Shown: positions 17,724 through 26,713, numbered from the stretch's first letter. The stretch is 64,000 nucleotides of DNA from Flavobacterium undicola (GCF_009909155.2 NZ_JAAAPM020000009.1:62001-126000), one strand, 5' to 3'. Notes: generated by a model from the sequence alone, not told the origin. Numbers and translations are program-made.

Positions 17724-18461
17724 ATGAAAAAATATTATTTACATAACGGTGTCGAAAGCAGTGGCCCTTTTGATTTAGCCGAATTGCAAATGAAACAAAT
17801 TACGGCAACAACACCTGTATGGCTTTCTGGAATGCCCGATTGGAAAACTGCAGGGGAAATAGACGAACTACAAACTATTTTAAAAGTCATACCACCTCCC
17901 CTTAAAACTATTCCGCCAACTCCAAAAAGGGAAGAAAAAAAAGAAGAAAGAAATCCCAAAATTATGGGACTGAAGAAAAACGTATTTTACTTATTTTCTG
18001 TACTTCTATTATTAATTATAGGAAGTTTTGTTTTAAGTATTTTAGAAGAAAACAGAGAAGCAGAATTAGAGCAAAAAAACAACAAAACCGAAAGAGAAAA
18101 TCGACAATTTCAGCTGCAACAAAAAGAAATTCAGGAACAAAAACAACGTATAAGCGAACAAGAAAAACTGGAGGAAGAACGACTTACCACAGAAAGAAAA
18201 GCAGCAATTAACACCAAACTATCTGAAAATAAAATCAAGCAAATAGAATATCAAACACGCTTAGAAGAGGCAAAAAACAAATTGGTTAAGGCAACTGAAT
18301 TTCAGTTTTTTAGAACTCCAGAAGACAGAACCAGAGAAATAAATGCCATTCAAACTGATATTGCTTATTATAATAATGAAATCCTATTACTAGAAAACGA
18401 GCGCAATCAATTGGCTTTAGAATTAGAAAAAATGCAATATAAAGCACATCAAATTCCATAA
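17724..18461 (+). CDS. GYF_2-domain membrane protein with coiled coil
   Basis: 245 residues from ATG 17724 (MKKYYLHNGVESSGPFDLAE). A TTG nine bases earlier is open but unlikely. Residues 1-52 form a GYF_2 (DUF4339) domain: YYLHNGVESSGPFDLAELQ and VWLSGMPDWKTAGEIDEL. A proline-rich linker (about 60-73) follows, then a membrane helix at about 86-105 (VFYLFSVLLLLIIGSFVLSI) and a long glutamine/glutamate/lysine-rich coiled coil (about 110-240). Such proteins probably act as adaptors that bind proline-rich peptides on the cytosolic face. The exact role is unknown. Confidence 0.8.
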   Translation: MKKYYLHNGVESSGPFDLAELQMKQITATTPVWLSGMPDWKTAGEIDELQTILKVIPPPLKTIPPTPKREEKKEERNPKIMGLKKNVFYLFSVLLLLIIGSFVLSILEENREAELEQKNNKTERENRQFQLQQKEIQEQKQRISEQEKLEEERLTTERKAAINTKLSENKIKQIEYQTRLEEAKNKLVKATEFQFFRTPEDRTREINAIQTDIAYYNNEILLLENERNQLALELEKMQYKAHQIP

Positions 18462-18475
18462 AATCAAACACCTAA

Positions 18476-18577
18476 TACCATTTAGAAATATAAAATAATC
18501 CAATTTTCCAACTCCCTCTCCTTTGGAGAGGGTTGGGGTGAGGTAAACAAAAAACTGTTTTATAATTCTAAATGGTA
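18476..18577 (+). mobile_element. MITE-like palindromic element, copy 1
   Basis: 102 bp bounded by TACCATTTAGAA (18476-18487) and its complement TTCTAAATGGTA (18566-18577). The centre is the hairpin CCCTCTCCTTTGGAGAGGG. A nearly identical copy in opposite orientation lies at 38748-38850. There is no coding capacity. The terminal TA on both sides may be a target duplication. Confidence 0.75.
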
Positions 18578-18601
18578 CTATTTCACGCTTAAAACTAAAA
18601 A

Positions 18602-19165
18602 ATGCAAAATCGTTATTCCTTAGTTATTAGTCCTTCAGAAGAAATTATCGCTTTGGTAAAAACCATGAAGAACGAATTAGCTAAAGAAATTGGCTGGTTT
18701 CACAGCAAAAATTCATTGGCACATATTACCATCAACGAGTTTATGGCTTCCGAGAATGAAATTAAAATGATCAAAAAACAGCTGAATACTATTTGTGAAA
18801 GTCTGAAACCAGTTCTTGTTCACTTGAATGCATTTGACAGCTATCCCAATGGTGCTTTTTTCATTGCTCCCGATGCTCTTTCGAAAATAGATTTGAAACA
18901 AATAATGAAGCACCTCAATCAATCTTTTCGGGTAAAAACACTTTTTAAAAATAACGAACCCCATTTGTCTATTGCTCGCCAATTGAGTCCAGAACATATC
19001 GCTACAAGTTATCGTCTCTTTTCCAAATCTATTGACTTGAATTTTGTTTGCGACAGTATTTCACTGCGTCTTTTTAATCCCAACATCAAACAATTTGAAA
19101 TAATTAGCCATTTTGAATTCAAGAATAACCCAAAATCTACTTTTGAGCAAGGAACTCTTTTTTAG
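18602..19165 (+). CDS. 2'-5' RNA ligase-like 2H phosphoesterase
   Basis: 187 residues. The two signature histidine motifs are present at the usual spacing: H41-I-T (LAHITINEF) and H121-L-S (PHLSIARQL). The protein matches the LigT/2H phosphoesterase fold and length (about 180-200 residues). Such enzymes hydrolyse 2',3'-cyclic phosphates of RNA ends or nucleotides. The physiological substrate of flavobacterial members is not known. It starts 24 bp after the MITE-like element, which therefore may lie in its leader. Confidence 0.85.
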   Translation: MQNRYSLVISPSEEIIALVKTMKNELAKEIGWFHSKNSLAHITINEFMASENEIKMIKKQLNTICESLKPVLVHLNAFDSYPNGAFFIAPDALSKIDLKQIMKHLNQSFRVKTLFKNNEPHLSIARQLSPEHIATSYRLFSKSIDLNFVCDSISLRLFNPNIKQFEIISHFEFKNNPKSTFEQGTLF

Positions 19166-19352
19166 CTTCATCAAAGCCTAAAAAACAAGTCAAAAAAATC
19201 TTAAATGTTTTTTGATAAAAATCAAAAATCGTAACTTTAAGATATGAAATGAGCATAATCCTAAAATTAGTCGAAAAAACAAATAATTATATGCGATAGC
19301 GAACAGGCTAAGCAATTACATATGACCGATAAAAAACAATAAATATCAACAT

Positions 19353-20495
19353 ATGAAACAGCATTTCAACATTATCATAGCGGGAGCGGGCGGCATTGCA
19401 GAAGCTGCGGGCTTGATTTTGGCAGAATGGAGCGAAGTCACTCCTTCCCTGTTTATTGGAAACAGAACGCTCGCTAAAGCCCAGTCGGTAGCGCAATGGA
19501 TTGAAGAAGGAACAACAAAACCTTGTTCTGTTGAGCCTTTTCTCCTTCCTGAACAGGAATTGACTGAAGAAATGAAAATAATTTTCGACGAAGCCGATAT
19601 TATACTGGATTGTTTGCCGGGAAGTCAGGCACCAAGAATAGCAAAACTGGCTCAGGAATTTCATTTGCATTACGCCAATCTCACGGAATGTGTTGCCGAA
19701 ACCGATGAAATTATTGCTTTGGCAAAAGATGCGGCTACCAGTTTTATATTGCAAACAGGAATTGCTCCGGGTTATATTGATGTACTTGCCAATGCACTTT
19801 TTCAACAATTTTGCATTGATTTCAAGGTAAACACAGTCGATAAATTAGAATTTAAAGTGGGCGCATTGACTAAAAATGCCGTTGACCCTCACTATTATGG
19901 ATTTACCTGGAGTCCTATAGGTGTAGCGACCGAATACTTAAAAAAAGCCATTACAATTCGGAATTTTAATAAAACAGAACTTCCTGCCTTATCCGAAAGA
20001 ACTTCAATTGTCATTGATGGAGTTACTTATGAAGCCGATCTAACTTCGGGAGGTGCAGCAGATTTACCAGATACCTTGGCTGGAAAAGTGCGCAATTTAG
20101 ATTATAAAACATTACGCTTTCCCGGGCATTATGATTGGATACAGAAACAATTAATGACAATTGGAAATTCTGAAAAGACCCTCAAAGAATTACAGCAAAT
20201 CATGGAAAAAGAAATTCCGCTAATTGAAAACGACCAAATTATTTTATACGCCGCAGTAGAAGGCAAAGACCACGAAGGTATTTTGAGAAGAAGAGAGATT
20301 TCCAAATGTATCCTTCCACAAAAAGTAGGCAACCATCAACTAAGAGCCATACAAGCAACAACTGCAGCCCCTTTAGTGCAATCAGCTCAACTTTTACTGG
20401 AAAATAATCTCAAAGGTGTTATTCTTCAAAGTCAGATTGAAGCCCAGTCTTTTTTGAATGGAAATTTTATCATTCCTGTTTATGGAAAAATATAA
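19353..20495 (+). CDS. Saccharopine dehydrogenase-like oxidoreductase
   Basis: 380 residues. An N-terminal Rossmann fold has the nucleotide motif IIIAGAGGIAEAAG and an FIGNRTLAKAQ strand with Asn/Arg after the second strand, which suits NADP(H). DIILDCLPGSQAPRIAKLA and ILQTGIAPGYIDVLANAL follow, then a saccharopine dehydrogenase C-terminal domain with LDYKTLRFPGHYDW and EGILRRREIS. In bacteria this family acts on amino acid or polyamine-like substrates; the substrate is not clear here. No metabolic partner lies next to it. The 187-bp gap upstream shows nothing further. Confidence 0.85.
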   Translation: MKQHFNIIIAGAGGIAEAAGLILAEWSEVTPSLFIGNRTLAKAQSVAQWIEEGTTKPCSVEPFLLPEQELTEEMKIIFDEADIILDCLPGSQAPRIAKLAQEFHLHYANLTECVAETDEIIALAKDAATSFILQTGIAPGYIDVLANALFQQFCIDFKVNTVDKLEFKVGALTKNAVDPHYYGFTWSPIGVATEYLKKAITIRNFNKTELPALSERTSIVIDGVTYEADLTSGGAADLPDTLAGKVRNLDYKTLRFPGHYDWIQKQLMTIGNSEKTLKELQQIMEKEIPLIENDQIILYAAVEGKDHEGILRRREISKCILPQKVGNHQLRAIQATTAAPLVQSAQLLLENNLKGVILQSQIEAQSFLNGNFIIPVYGKI

Positions 20496-20618
20496 AGGCA
20501 TTTCTAATTAGTCTAAGATGTTCGAAAAAAGATGGAACACAGATCTCACAGATTTAAGAAATAAAAACAGATTTTTTTTAAAATTTCTATCTGAGAAAAT
20601 TTACTTAAATTCCTTAAA

Positions 20619-20642
20619 CCTGCCTGTCGGCAGACAGGTCTG
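20619..20642 (-). repeat. REP-like palindrome (non-coding copy)
   Basis: CCTGCCTGTCGGCAGACAGG is a G+C-rich hairpin in an A/T-rich gap. Its complement, CTGTCTGCCGACAGGCAGG, differs by one base deletion from the insert at 10393-10413 inside the propeller gene, so both belong to one dispersed family. Confidence 0.75.
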
Positions 20643-20652
20643 TGATCCAAAA

Positions 20653-21681
20653 CTATTTCAAATTCCTATTCGAAGATTGTCTAATAATCAATTCGGGTTC
20701 TAAAATGATTCGGTTGATTGTTTTTTTCTTAGGATTATTGATTCGTTCCAGGAAAGCTTCAGCAGCTAATTTCCCTATTTGGTCACTATGCTGATTTACG
20801 GTTGAAATGGAAGGCTGTGTCAACGAAGTAAAGGGTTCATCACTAAAACCGATCAGCGCCATTTCTTCAGGAACTTTAATGTTATTTTCTAAAAGTACTT
20901 GCAAAGCACCAAGCGCCGCAATATCACCCGCCACATAAACCGCATCTGGTCTTTCGGGCGAATCTAATAATTGTTGCATAATTCGGCGTCCATCGTCTAG
21001 ACGTAAATTACTTTCGATAATCCAATTTTCGGGAGCTGCTAATCCTGATTTCTCTAATGCATCTTTATAGCCTCGAATTCGTTCTTTGTAAATTCGAATG
21101 TGTTTAAAACCTGCAATATGAGCTATGCGTTTGCAATTTTGCGAAACCAAATGATCAATAACCAAGTGGCTACTTTTATAATCGTCAATTCCCACATAAT
21201 CAACATTTAACTCCTCTTCACCTCTATCAAACAATACAAGTTCGGTACCTTTGGATTTTATTTTTTGGTAATATTCTAAATCAGTAGTTTCATTTGCCAT
21301 AGAAGCGATAATTCCATCCACTTGAATTTTTAATAAGGTATCTATTTCCTGACATTCTTTGGCGTACAATTCATTCGACTGCGTCATGATGATATTGTAA
21401 CCATTCAGATTGAGCACTTTTTCGATGTTCTCGACTACCGAAGAAAAAAAATGACTGTTGACACGAGGAATAATCACTCCAACCAAATTACTTTTTCCTT
21501 TTCGTAAAGCACTCGACAAATAATTGGGCTGATAATCCAATTGAATTGCAGCTTCTTTCACCGCAATTTTAGTCTTATCACTAATTCTGGGATGATCGTT
21601 CAAAGCTTTAGAAACTGCCGAAGGTGTTAAACCTAATACAGCAGCAATATCTTTTATCGTAGATTTTTTTTTATTCTCCAA
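20653..21681 (-). CDS. LacI-family transcriptional repressor
   Basis: 342 residues. The N-terminal LacI helix-turn-helix (STIKDIAAVLGLTPSAVSKA) and hinge helix (NYLSSALRKGKSNLVGVI) are followed by the periplasmic-binding-protein-like effector domain (IPRVNSHFF, DGIIASMANE, YVAGDIAALGALQVL, LIGFSDEPFTSLTQPSIST). It is divergent from the ADH/amidohydrolase/SDR operon. A perfect 22-bp palindrome lies 12 bp before its own start and a second site just before the operon, so it probably represses both and responds to a sugar or sugar acid from that pathway. Intact length for the family. Confidence 0.95.
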   Translation of the reverse strand: MENKKKSTIKDIAAVLGLTPSAVSKALNDHPRISDKTKIAVKEAAIQLDYQPNYLSSALRKGKSNLVGVIIPRVNSHFFSSVVENIEKVLNLNGYNIIMTQSNELYAKECQEIDTLLKIQVDGIIASMANETTDLEYYQKIKSKGTELVLFDRGEEELNVDYVGIDDYKSSHLVIDHLVSQNCKRIAHIAGFKHIRIYKERIRGYKDALEKSGLAAPENWIIESNLRLDDGRRIMQQLLDSPERPDAVYVAGDIAALGALQVLLENNIKVPEEMALIGFSDEPFTSLTQPSISTVNQHSDQIGKLAAEAFLERINNPKKKTINRIILEPELIIRQSSNRNLK

Positions 21682-21693
21682 TTAGTTTTTATA

Positions 21694-21715
21694 TTTGTTC
21701 AATCGATTGAACAAA
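21694..21715. promoter_or_regulatory. LacI-type operator O1 (perfect palindrome)
   Basis: TTGTTCAATCGATTGAACAA (21695-21714) is a perfect palindrome with a central CG and extends one base on each side. It lies 12 bp upstream of the LacI start, so it probably mediates autoregulation. Confidence 0.85.
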
Positions 21716-21775
21716 AATAGCTACTTTAAACTGAAAATACAAGACATCTCTATTTGTGTTTTTTATTTTTAAAAC

Positions 21776-21793
21776 TGTTCAAACGTTGGAACA
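21776..21793. promoter_or_regulatory. LacI-type operator O2
   Basis: TGTTCAAACGTTGGAACA is a near-perfect palindrome with the same TGTTC/GAACA arms and central CG as O1, about 80 bp away. It lies 17 bp upstream of the alcohol dehydrogenase start. Confidence 0.8.
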
Positions 21794-21810
21794 AAAAAAT
21801 AATTAAGAAA

Positions 21811-22827
21811 ATGAAATACATTGTTTGCGAAAAACCAGGTGAATTTATCTTAAAAGAAAAAGAAGCACCTGTTAGAAAAGAAAATGAAGCCTTATTACAA
21901 ATCAACAAAGTAGGTATTTGCGGAACTGATTTGCATGCTTATGGCGGAAACCAAGCTTTTTTTAGCTACCCTAGAATTTTAGGACACGAATTAGCTTCTA
22001 CGGTACTTGAAATTGGAGACAATCCCAGAGGAATTAAAGCTGGAGATAATGTTGTGATCATGCCTTATGTAAGTTGTGGTACTTGTATTGCATGCAGAAA
22101 CGGAAAAACCAACTGTTGTACCAATATCAAAGTTTTAGGCGTTCACACCGACGGTGGAATGCAGGAACAAATTACTGTCCCTACTTCTATCCTTTTGCCT
22201 GCAAATAATTTATCTGATGACCAAATGGCTATCGTAGAACCTTTGGCAATTGGAGCGCATGCTATTCGTAGAGCGGCAATTGTTCCAGGAGAAACTGTTG
22301 CTGTTGTAGGTTGCGGCCCTATCGGAATTGGAATTATGAAACTGGCTCAAATTGCCGGTGCCAAAGTAATCGCAATCGATATGAACGAGCAACGTTTGGC
22401 TTACGCCAAAGAAAAAATCGGTGTTGATTATACTGTAAAAGCAGGTGAAAATACAGTTGAAGAAATTACAAAAATCACCAATGGCGATTTATGTACGGCT
22501 GTTTTTGACGCTTCGGGACACAAAGGCGCTCTTGAAACTTGTCCAAATTACATGTCTCACGGCGGTCGCTTTGTGCTTGTTGGTTTATCTAAAGGAGAAT
22601 TGACTTATAGCCATCCTGCGATTCACGCCAAAGAAATGACTTTGATGTGCAGCCGTAATGCTACTACCGAAGATTTTGAACACGTAATCAGCATTTTAGA
22701 CCAATTCCCAACAGAATCGTACATTAGCCATAATGTTCCTTATACTGAAATGATTGCCAATTTTGACAGCTGGTTAAATCCTGCAACAGGCGTAATCAAA
22801 GCTACTGTAGATTTTAAAATAAAATAA
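21811..22827 (+). CDS. Zinc-dependent medium-chain alcohol/polyol dehydrogenase
   Basis: 338 residues from ATG 21811 (MKYIVCEKPGEF). An upstream start at 21754 would overlap operator O2 and is unlikely. Catalytic zinc ligands are C in GICGTDLH and H/E in GHELAS. The four-cysteine structural zinc site is CGTCIACRNGKTNCC. The Rossmann motif is VGCGPIGIGIM. It is first in an operon with a lactonase-type amidohydrolase (2 bp gap) and an SDR. In such oxidative deoxysugar pathways a zinc ADH can oxidise the sugar or the 2-keto-3-deoxy acid; which of the two is not decided by the sequence. Confidence 0.9.
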   Translation: MKYIVCEKPGEFILKEKEAPVRKENEALLQINKVGICGTDLHAYGGNQAFFSYPRILGHELASTVLEIGDNPRGIKAGDNVVIMPYVSCGTCIACRNGKTNCCTNIKVLGVHTDGGMQEQITVPTSILLPANNLSDDQMAIVEPLAIGAHAIRRAAIVPGETVAVVGCGPIGIGIMKLAQIAGAKVIAIDMNEQRLAYAKEKIGVDYTVKAGENTVEEITKITNGDLCTAVFDASGHKGALETCPNYMSHGGRFVLVGLSKGELTYSHPAIHAKEMTLMCSRNATTEDFEHVISILDQFPTESYISHNVPYTEMIANFDSWLNPATGVIKATVDFKIK

Positions 22828-22829
22828 GT

Positions 22830-23657
22830 ATGATAATCGATTCGCATCAGCATTTTTGGATCTACGAAGCGGAAAAACACGCTTGGATAGACGATGATAT
22901 GAAAGTCATTCGCAAGAATTTCCTGCCTGAAGATTTAAAATTGGTTTACCAAAACAATGGTATCGATGGTTGTGTGACTGTACAAGCGGATCAAACAGTT
23001 GCCGAAACGGATTTTCTTTTGGATTTAGCCGAAAAAAATGACTTTATCAAAGGAGTTGTAGGCTGGGTTGATTTAAGAGCTTCTGATATTGATACTGTTC
23101 TAAAACAGTACAGCCAATTTCCAAAACTAAAAGGATTTAGACATGTGGTTCAAGGCGAAGCCGATCATAATTTTATGTTGCGTCCTGATTTCCTGAACGG
23201 AATTGCCGCTTTAGAAAAATACAATTTCACTTATGACATTCTTATTTTTCCACATCAATTGGGAGCAGCATTAGAATTAGTACGTCGTTTTCCAAATCAA
23301 AAATTTGTTATCGATCATATTGCAAAACCATATTTAAAATACGGGTTTTATGATGGTTGGGCAACTTTAATGAAAGCGATTGGTGAATACAAAAATGTGC
23401 ATTGCAAACTATCCGGAATGACCACCGAAGCCGATTATAACAACTGGACTCCGGAACAAATTGAACCTTATATGCAATTAGTTTTGGACGCTTTTGGCGC
23501 TAACCGAATCCTTTTTGGTTCCGATTGGCCAGTGTGTTTAGTGGCTGGAAATTATACAAAAACAAAAGAATTAATAACCAATTTCATTGCGAAATTAAGC
23601 TCCGAAGAGCAAGCTGCTATTATGGGTGGCAACGCAATGCAATTTTATAACTTATAA
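22830..23657 (+). CDS. Amidohydrolase_2 family lactonase (COG3618, L-fuconolactonase-like)
   Basis: 275 residues. Metal-binding motifs of this TIM-barrel family are present: IDSHQHFW at the start, FRHVVQGE, VIDHIAKP and GSDWPVC near the end. COG3618 members hydrolyse sugar-acid lactones such as L-fuconolactone or L-rhamnonolactone, or related 2-pyrone lactones. Placement two bases after an alcohol dehydrogenase and three bases before an SDR under LacI control fits the lactone-opening step of oxidative L-fucose, L-rhamnose or L-galactose breakdown. The dehydratase and aldolase/hydrolase steps are not in the window. Confidence 0.88.
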   Translation: MIIDSHQHFWIYEAEKHAWIDDDMKVIRKNFLPEDLKLVYQNNGIDGCVTVQADQTVAETDFLLDLAEKNDFIKGVVGWVDLRASDIDTVLKQYSQFPKLKGFRHVVQGEADHNFMLRPDFLNGIAALEKYNFTYDILIFPHQLGAALELVRRFPNQKFVIDHIAKPYLKYGFYDGWATLMKAIGEYKNVHCKLSGMTTEADYNNWTPEQIEPYMQLVLDAFGANRILFGSDWPVCLVAGNYTKTKELITNFIAKLSSEEQAAIMGGNAMQFYNL

Positions 23658-23660
23658 ATT

Positions 23661-24452
23661 ATGGATTTAGGATTAAAAGGAAAAGTAGTCGTGATTACAG
23701 GTGCGGCTGGACTTAAAGGAAGTATTGGAGAAACTATTTTACAACATCTAGCTGCCGAAGGTGCTATTCCAGCAGTAATTGATAGAAACGATAGAGGTTT
23801 TGCTTATATCGAAGAAATTCAAAAACAAGGAATTGATGGTTTGTTTTGCAAAACTGATGTAACCAATCCTGTGGAAATCGAAGAAGCAATGGCGAAAATC
23901 ATTGCTAAATACGGTCGTATTGATGCTTTAATCAACAATGTTGGTGTTAATGATGGCGCTGGATTAGACGCTTCTTATGAGGAATTCATGGATTCTTTGA
24001 AGCTAAATATGGTAAGCTACTTTTTAACCGTTAAACATGCTCTTCCTTATTTAAAAGCTTCTAAAGGTCCAATTTTAAATATTGGTTCTAAAGTTGGATT
24101 AACAGGCCAAGGCGGAACTTCAGGTTATGCTGCTGCCAAAGGTGGTGTTTTAGGATTAACCCGCGAATGGGCAGTGGATTTAATCAAACATTCGATAAGA
24201 GTGAATGCTATTATTATTGCCGAAAGCTGGACTCCTGCTTATGATACCTGGATTAAAACATTGGAAAACGGAGAAGAAAAATTAAAATCTATTGTCAAGA
24301 AAATTCCTTTGGAAAACAGAATGACAACTCCTGACGAAATTGCTGATACTTGTTTATTCACCATTTCTGAAAGATCATCACATACTACCGGACAATTCAT
24401 CTTTTGCGATGGTGGTTACGTTCACTTAGACCGTTCGTTATTAACAGAATAA
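23661..24452 (+). CDS. Short-chain dehydrogenase/reductase (sugar dehydrogenase-like)
   Basis: 263 residues. The SDR hallmarks are VVITGAAGLKGSIGE (glycine motif with two extra residues), NNVGVN, catalytic Ser in ILNIGSKVG and YAAAKGG with catalytic Tyr and Lys. It ends FIFCDGGYVHLDR. It is last in the LacI-controlled operon. By context it would oxidise the sugar to the lactone or the 2-keto-3-deoxy acid; substrate assignment is inference. A strong terminator follows. Confidence 0.9.
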   Translation: MDLGLKGKVVVITGAAGLKGSIGETILQHLAAEGAIPAVIDRNDRGFAYIEEIQKQGIDGLFCKTDVTNPVEIEEAMAKIIAKYGRIDALINNVGVNDGAGLDASYEEFMDSLKLNMVSYFLTVKHALPYLKASKGPILNIGSKVGLTGQGGTSGYAAAKGGVLGLTREWAVDLIKHSIRVNAIIIAESWTPAYDTWIKTLENGEEKLKSIVKKIPLENRMTTPDEIADTCLFTISERSSHTTGQFIFCDGGYVHLDRSLLTE

Positions 24453-24467
24453 AAACGATTCCAACAT

Positions 24468-24507
24468 AAAAAGGACAAATCATATAACTTTATGATTTGT
24501 CCTTTTT
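24468..24507. terminator. Bidirectional hairpin terminator
   Basis: A 17-bp stem (AAAAAGGACAAATCATA at 24468-24484, complement at 24491-24507) has a 6-base loop and a following T run. It ends the sugar operon and the convergent oxygenase gene. Confidence 0.9.
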
Positions 24508-24513
24508 TTACAA

Positions 24514-25107
24514 TTAATCACATTTCAACCAACCTGTAATACTCATTCTGGTATTTTGAGTTAGTAAAACTTCGTGAACCAATTCATCACTCTTAAAGAA
24601 AACGGTTTTTCCTTGTGTTGGACTTATTTTTTGGTTGTTATTATCCTGATGAATTAACAATTCTCCGCCATCAGCAGTTTGCCAATTGCTGTTTAAATAA
24701 CTAATCATCGAGAATTTTCTACGCGAATTATTTTGAAATTGGTCTAAATGTTTCAGATAAAAATCACCTTTTTCGTATAAGGAATAATGGAATTCATAGC
24801 CTGTAATTCCAGTATAACAACTTTGATTGAGATACCGAATAAAATCCTCAATATGCTTGAAAAATTCATTTTCGAACGCATTATTATGTTTTTTATCCAA
24901 CCAATAAATCGAATCACTCCTCACAGCGCTATCATAAGCAATAGCTTCAGAATTTCCTGTTCCAGCTTCTTTTAATAAATTTTTCTCGTTTAAGGAATAT
25001 AGATTTTGTTTTAAATTATTGGCTAATTCATCAGTTAAAAAGTGTTCTGAAATGCCCACTTTATTTTCAATATACGAGGCTATTAAAGCCTCAAAGTTTT
25101 TTTCCAT
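24514..25107 (-). CDS. 2OG-Fe(II) oxygenase (prolyl-4-hydroxylase-like)
   Basis: 197 residues from ATG 25107 (MEKNFEALIASYIENKVG). An alternative ATG at 25164 adds 19 hydrophobic residues and cannot be excluded. The double-stranded β-helix motif is present: H-x-D in YLKHLDQF, distal H in DELVHEVL, and the 2-oxoglutarate-binding Arg in TRMSITGWLK. FSMISYLNSNW and GGELLIH are typical of the P4Hc-like bacterial group. Cytosolic; the target residue or metabolite is not known. Single gene between two terminators. Confidence 0.88.
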   Translation of the reverse strand: MEKNFEALIASYIENKVGISEHFLTDELANNLKQNLYSLNEKNLLKEAGTGNSEAIAYDSAVRSDSIYWLDKKHNNAFENEFFKHIEDFIRYLNQSCYTGITGYEFHYSLYEKGDFYLKHLDQFQNNSRRKFSMISYLNSNWQTADGGELLIHQDNNNQKISPTQGKTVFFKSDELVHEVLLTQNTRMSITGWLKCD

Positions 25108-25199
25108 TTTGTAATAACCCAAAATAGGGCTAGCAAGCGAAAGTAGACTAAAAAGACCTAGCAATTACATTTATAACTTTTAATTACAATAAATAAAAA

Positions 25200-25227
25200 A
25201 AGGATTTAGAAACTAATCTAAATCCTT
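25200..25227 (-). terminator. Terminator of the AAA+/VWA operon
   Basis: An 11-bp stem (AAGGATTTAGA 25200-25210, TCTAAATCCTT 25217-25227) is followed on the minus strand by a run of T. It lies just after the stop of the AAA+ gene. Confidence 0.85.
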
Positions 25228-25249
25228 GTATTTCAAACCTATAAAAAAA

Positions 25250-26713
25250 CTACAATTTACTGATATAACTTCCGTAAATATCTTTAAACTGATAACCTTC
25301 AGCAATTCTATCTTTACTTAATTTTCGATATTCTACTAAGCCCCAAAGAATAAATTCTTTCATGAAAAATTTATCTTCTTTTGCTAAATCAGCCTGATAT
25401 TCTTTGAGTAAGATTTCCAATGGCACAATGGTTCCTAAAATGTTTTGATATTCGGCATCAGAACAATCATCTAATAATTCAAAACCACTTTCGGCAAAAA
25501 ACCATTCAATTAAATCCGAATAAGGAGTTTTATCATTTGGTTTTTCTAATTTCTCAATTTTAGGAAAATAAGTTGGAAAAATGGTACGCACCGCCGAAGC
25601 TATCAAACGCTCAGCAACCGCAGCTGCTCCCTCTTGCTCTCCTTCATAAACCAATTCTACTTTTCCTGTTATCGAAGGAATAATTCCCATGAAATCAGAC
25701 AATCGCAAAGTAGTTTTATCAACACCCGCTTTTAAAGCACGACGTTCGGCAGTACTTAGTAAATTCTCATAAGCGGTAATACTCATTCTGGCACTCACGC
25801 CACTTTTATGGTCAATAAATTCACTTTCTCTCGCTTCAAAACTAATTTGTTCCAATAAATCTTTGGCTAATGACGGAACATAAACCGTATCGCTTTGAGT
25901 AGTATCTAATTTGGCTTCTTGTTCCGTAATCTTTCTGGCGATTTTTAGATTTTCAGGATAATGCGTCAAAATTTGAGAACCTATTCTATCTTTCAAAGGC
26001 GTAACGATACTTCCACGATTGGTATAATCTTCGGGATTTGCTGTAAATACAAATTGCATATCGAGTGGCATTCGCACCTTAAATCCACGAATTTGAATAT
26101 CGCCTTCCTGCAAAATATTAAACAAAGCAACCTGAATTCTGGCTTGCAAATCGGGTAATTCGTTTATCACAAAAATACAACGATTGGCACGTGGAATCAT
26201 TCCGAAATGAATCACACGGTCATCAGCATAAGATAATTTCAAATTAGCTGCTTTTATCGGATCGACATCACCTATCAAATCAGCTACAGTTACATCTGGA
26301 GTAGCAAGTTTTTCAAAAAATCGCTCACTTCTATGCAACCAGAAAATAGGAGTTGCATCGCCTTTTTCAGCGATTAAATTTTTAGCAAAACGAGAAATAG
26401 GATTGAATGGATCATCATTAATTTCAGAACCACTCACATACGGAATATATTCATCAAGTAATTCGACCATTTTGCGGGCCAATCTGGTTTTTGCCTGACC
26501 ACGAAGTCCTAACAAATTGATGTTATGTCGCGAAAGAATAGCTCGTTCCAACTCAGGAATTACGGTATTTTCAAAACCATGAATGCCTTCAAATGTTGGA
26601 ATTCCCAATTTTATTTTTTCGCGCAAATTGTTTCGCAATTCGTCTTTTATGGTTTTACTTTGGTATCCAGATTTTTTTAATTCGCCTAAGGTATTTATAT
26701 TTTCTATTTTCAT
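25250..26713 (-). CDS. Magnesium-chelatase-like (ChlI/MoxR-type) AAA+ ATPase
   Basis: 487 residues. Walker A is GLRGQAKT. The Walker B-like strand is CIFVINELPDL, with Asn-Glu where Asp-Glu is usual. Sensor 1 is FVFTANPEDY and an arginine-finger region lies near LKDRIGSQIL. Insertions typical of the chelatase clade are present (VTVADLIGDVDPIKAANLKL). The C-terminus is helical. It lies downstream of a VWA protein in the same orientation; AAA+/VWA pairs act together as metal-chelatase or protein-remodelling machines. There are no porphyrin or cobalamin genes nearby, so a true chelatase role is not supported. Cytosolic. Confidence 0.85.
   Translation of the reverse strand: MKIENINTLGELKKSGYQSKTIKDELRNNLREKIKLGIPTFEGIHGFENTVIPELERAILSRHNINLLGLRGQAKTRLARKMVELLDEYIPYVSGSEINDDPFNPISRFAKNLIAEKGDATPIFWLHRSERFFEKLATPDVTVADLIGDVDPIKAANLKLSYADDRVIHFGMIPRANRCIFVINELPDLQARIQVALFNILQEGDIQIRGFKVRMPLDMQFVFTANPEDYTNRGSIVTPLKDRIGSQILTHYPENLKIARKITEQEAKLDTTQSDTVYVPSLAKDLLEQISFEARESEFIDHKSGVSARMSITAYENLLSTAERRALKAGVDKTTLRLSDFMGIIPSITGKVELVYEGEQEGAAAVAERLIASAVRTIFPTYFPKIEKLEKPNDKTPYSDLIEWFFAESGFELLDDCSDAEYQNILGTIVPLEILLKEYQADLAKEDKFFMKEFILWGLVEYRKLSKDRIAEGYQFKDIYGSYISKL

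Noticed and set aside
21754..21810. Longer start for the zinc alcohol dehydrogenase
   Set aside because: It overlaps the LacI operator and adds residues before the normal N-terminus MKYIVCEKPG.
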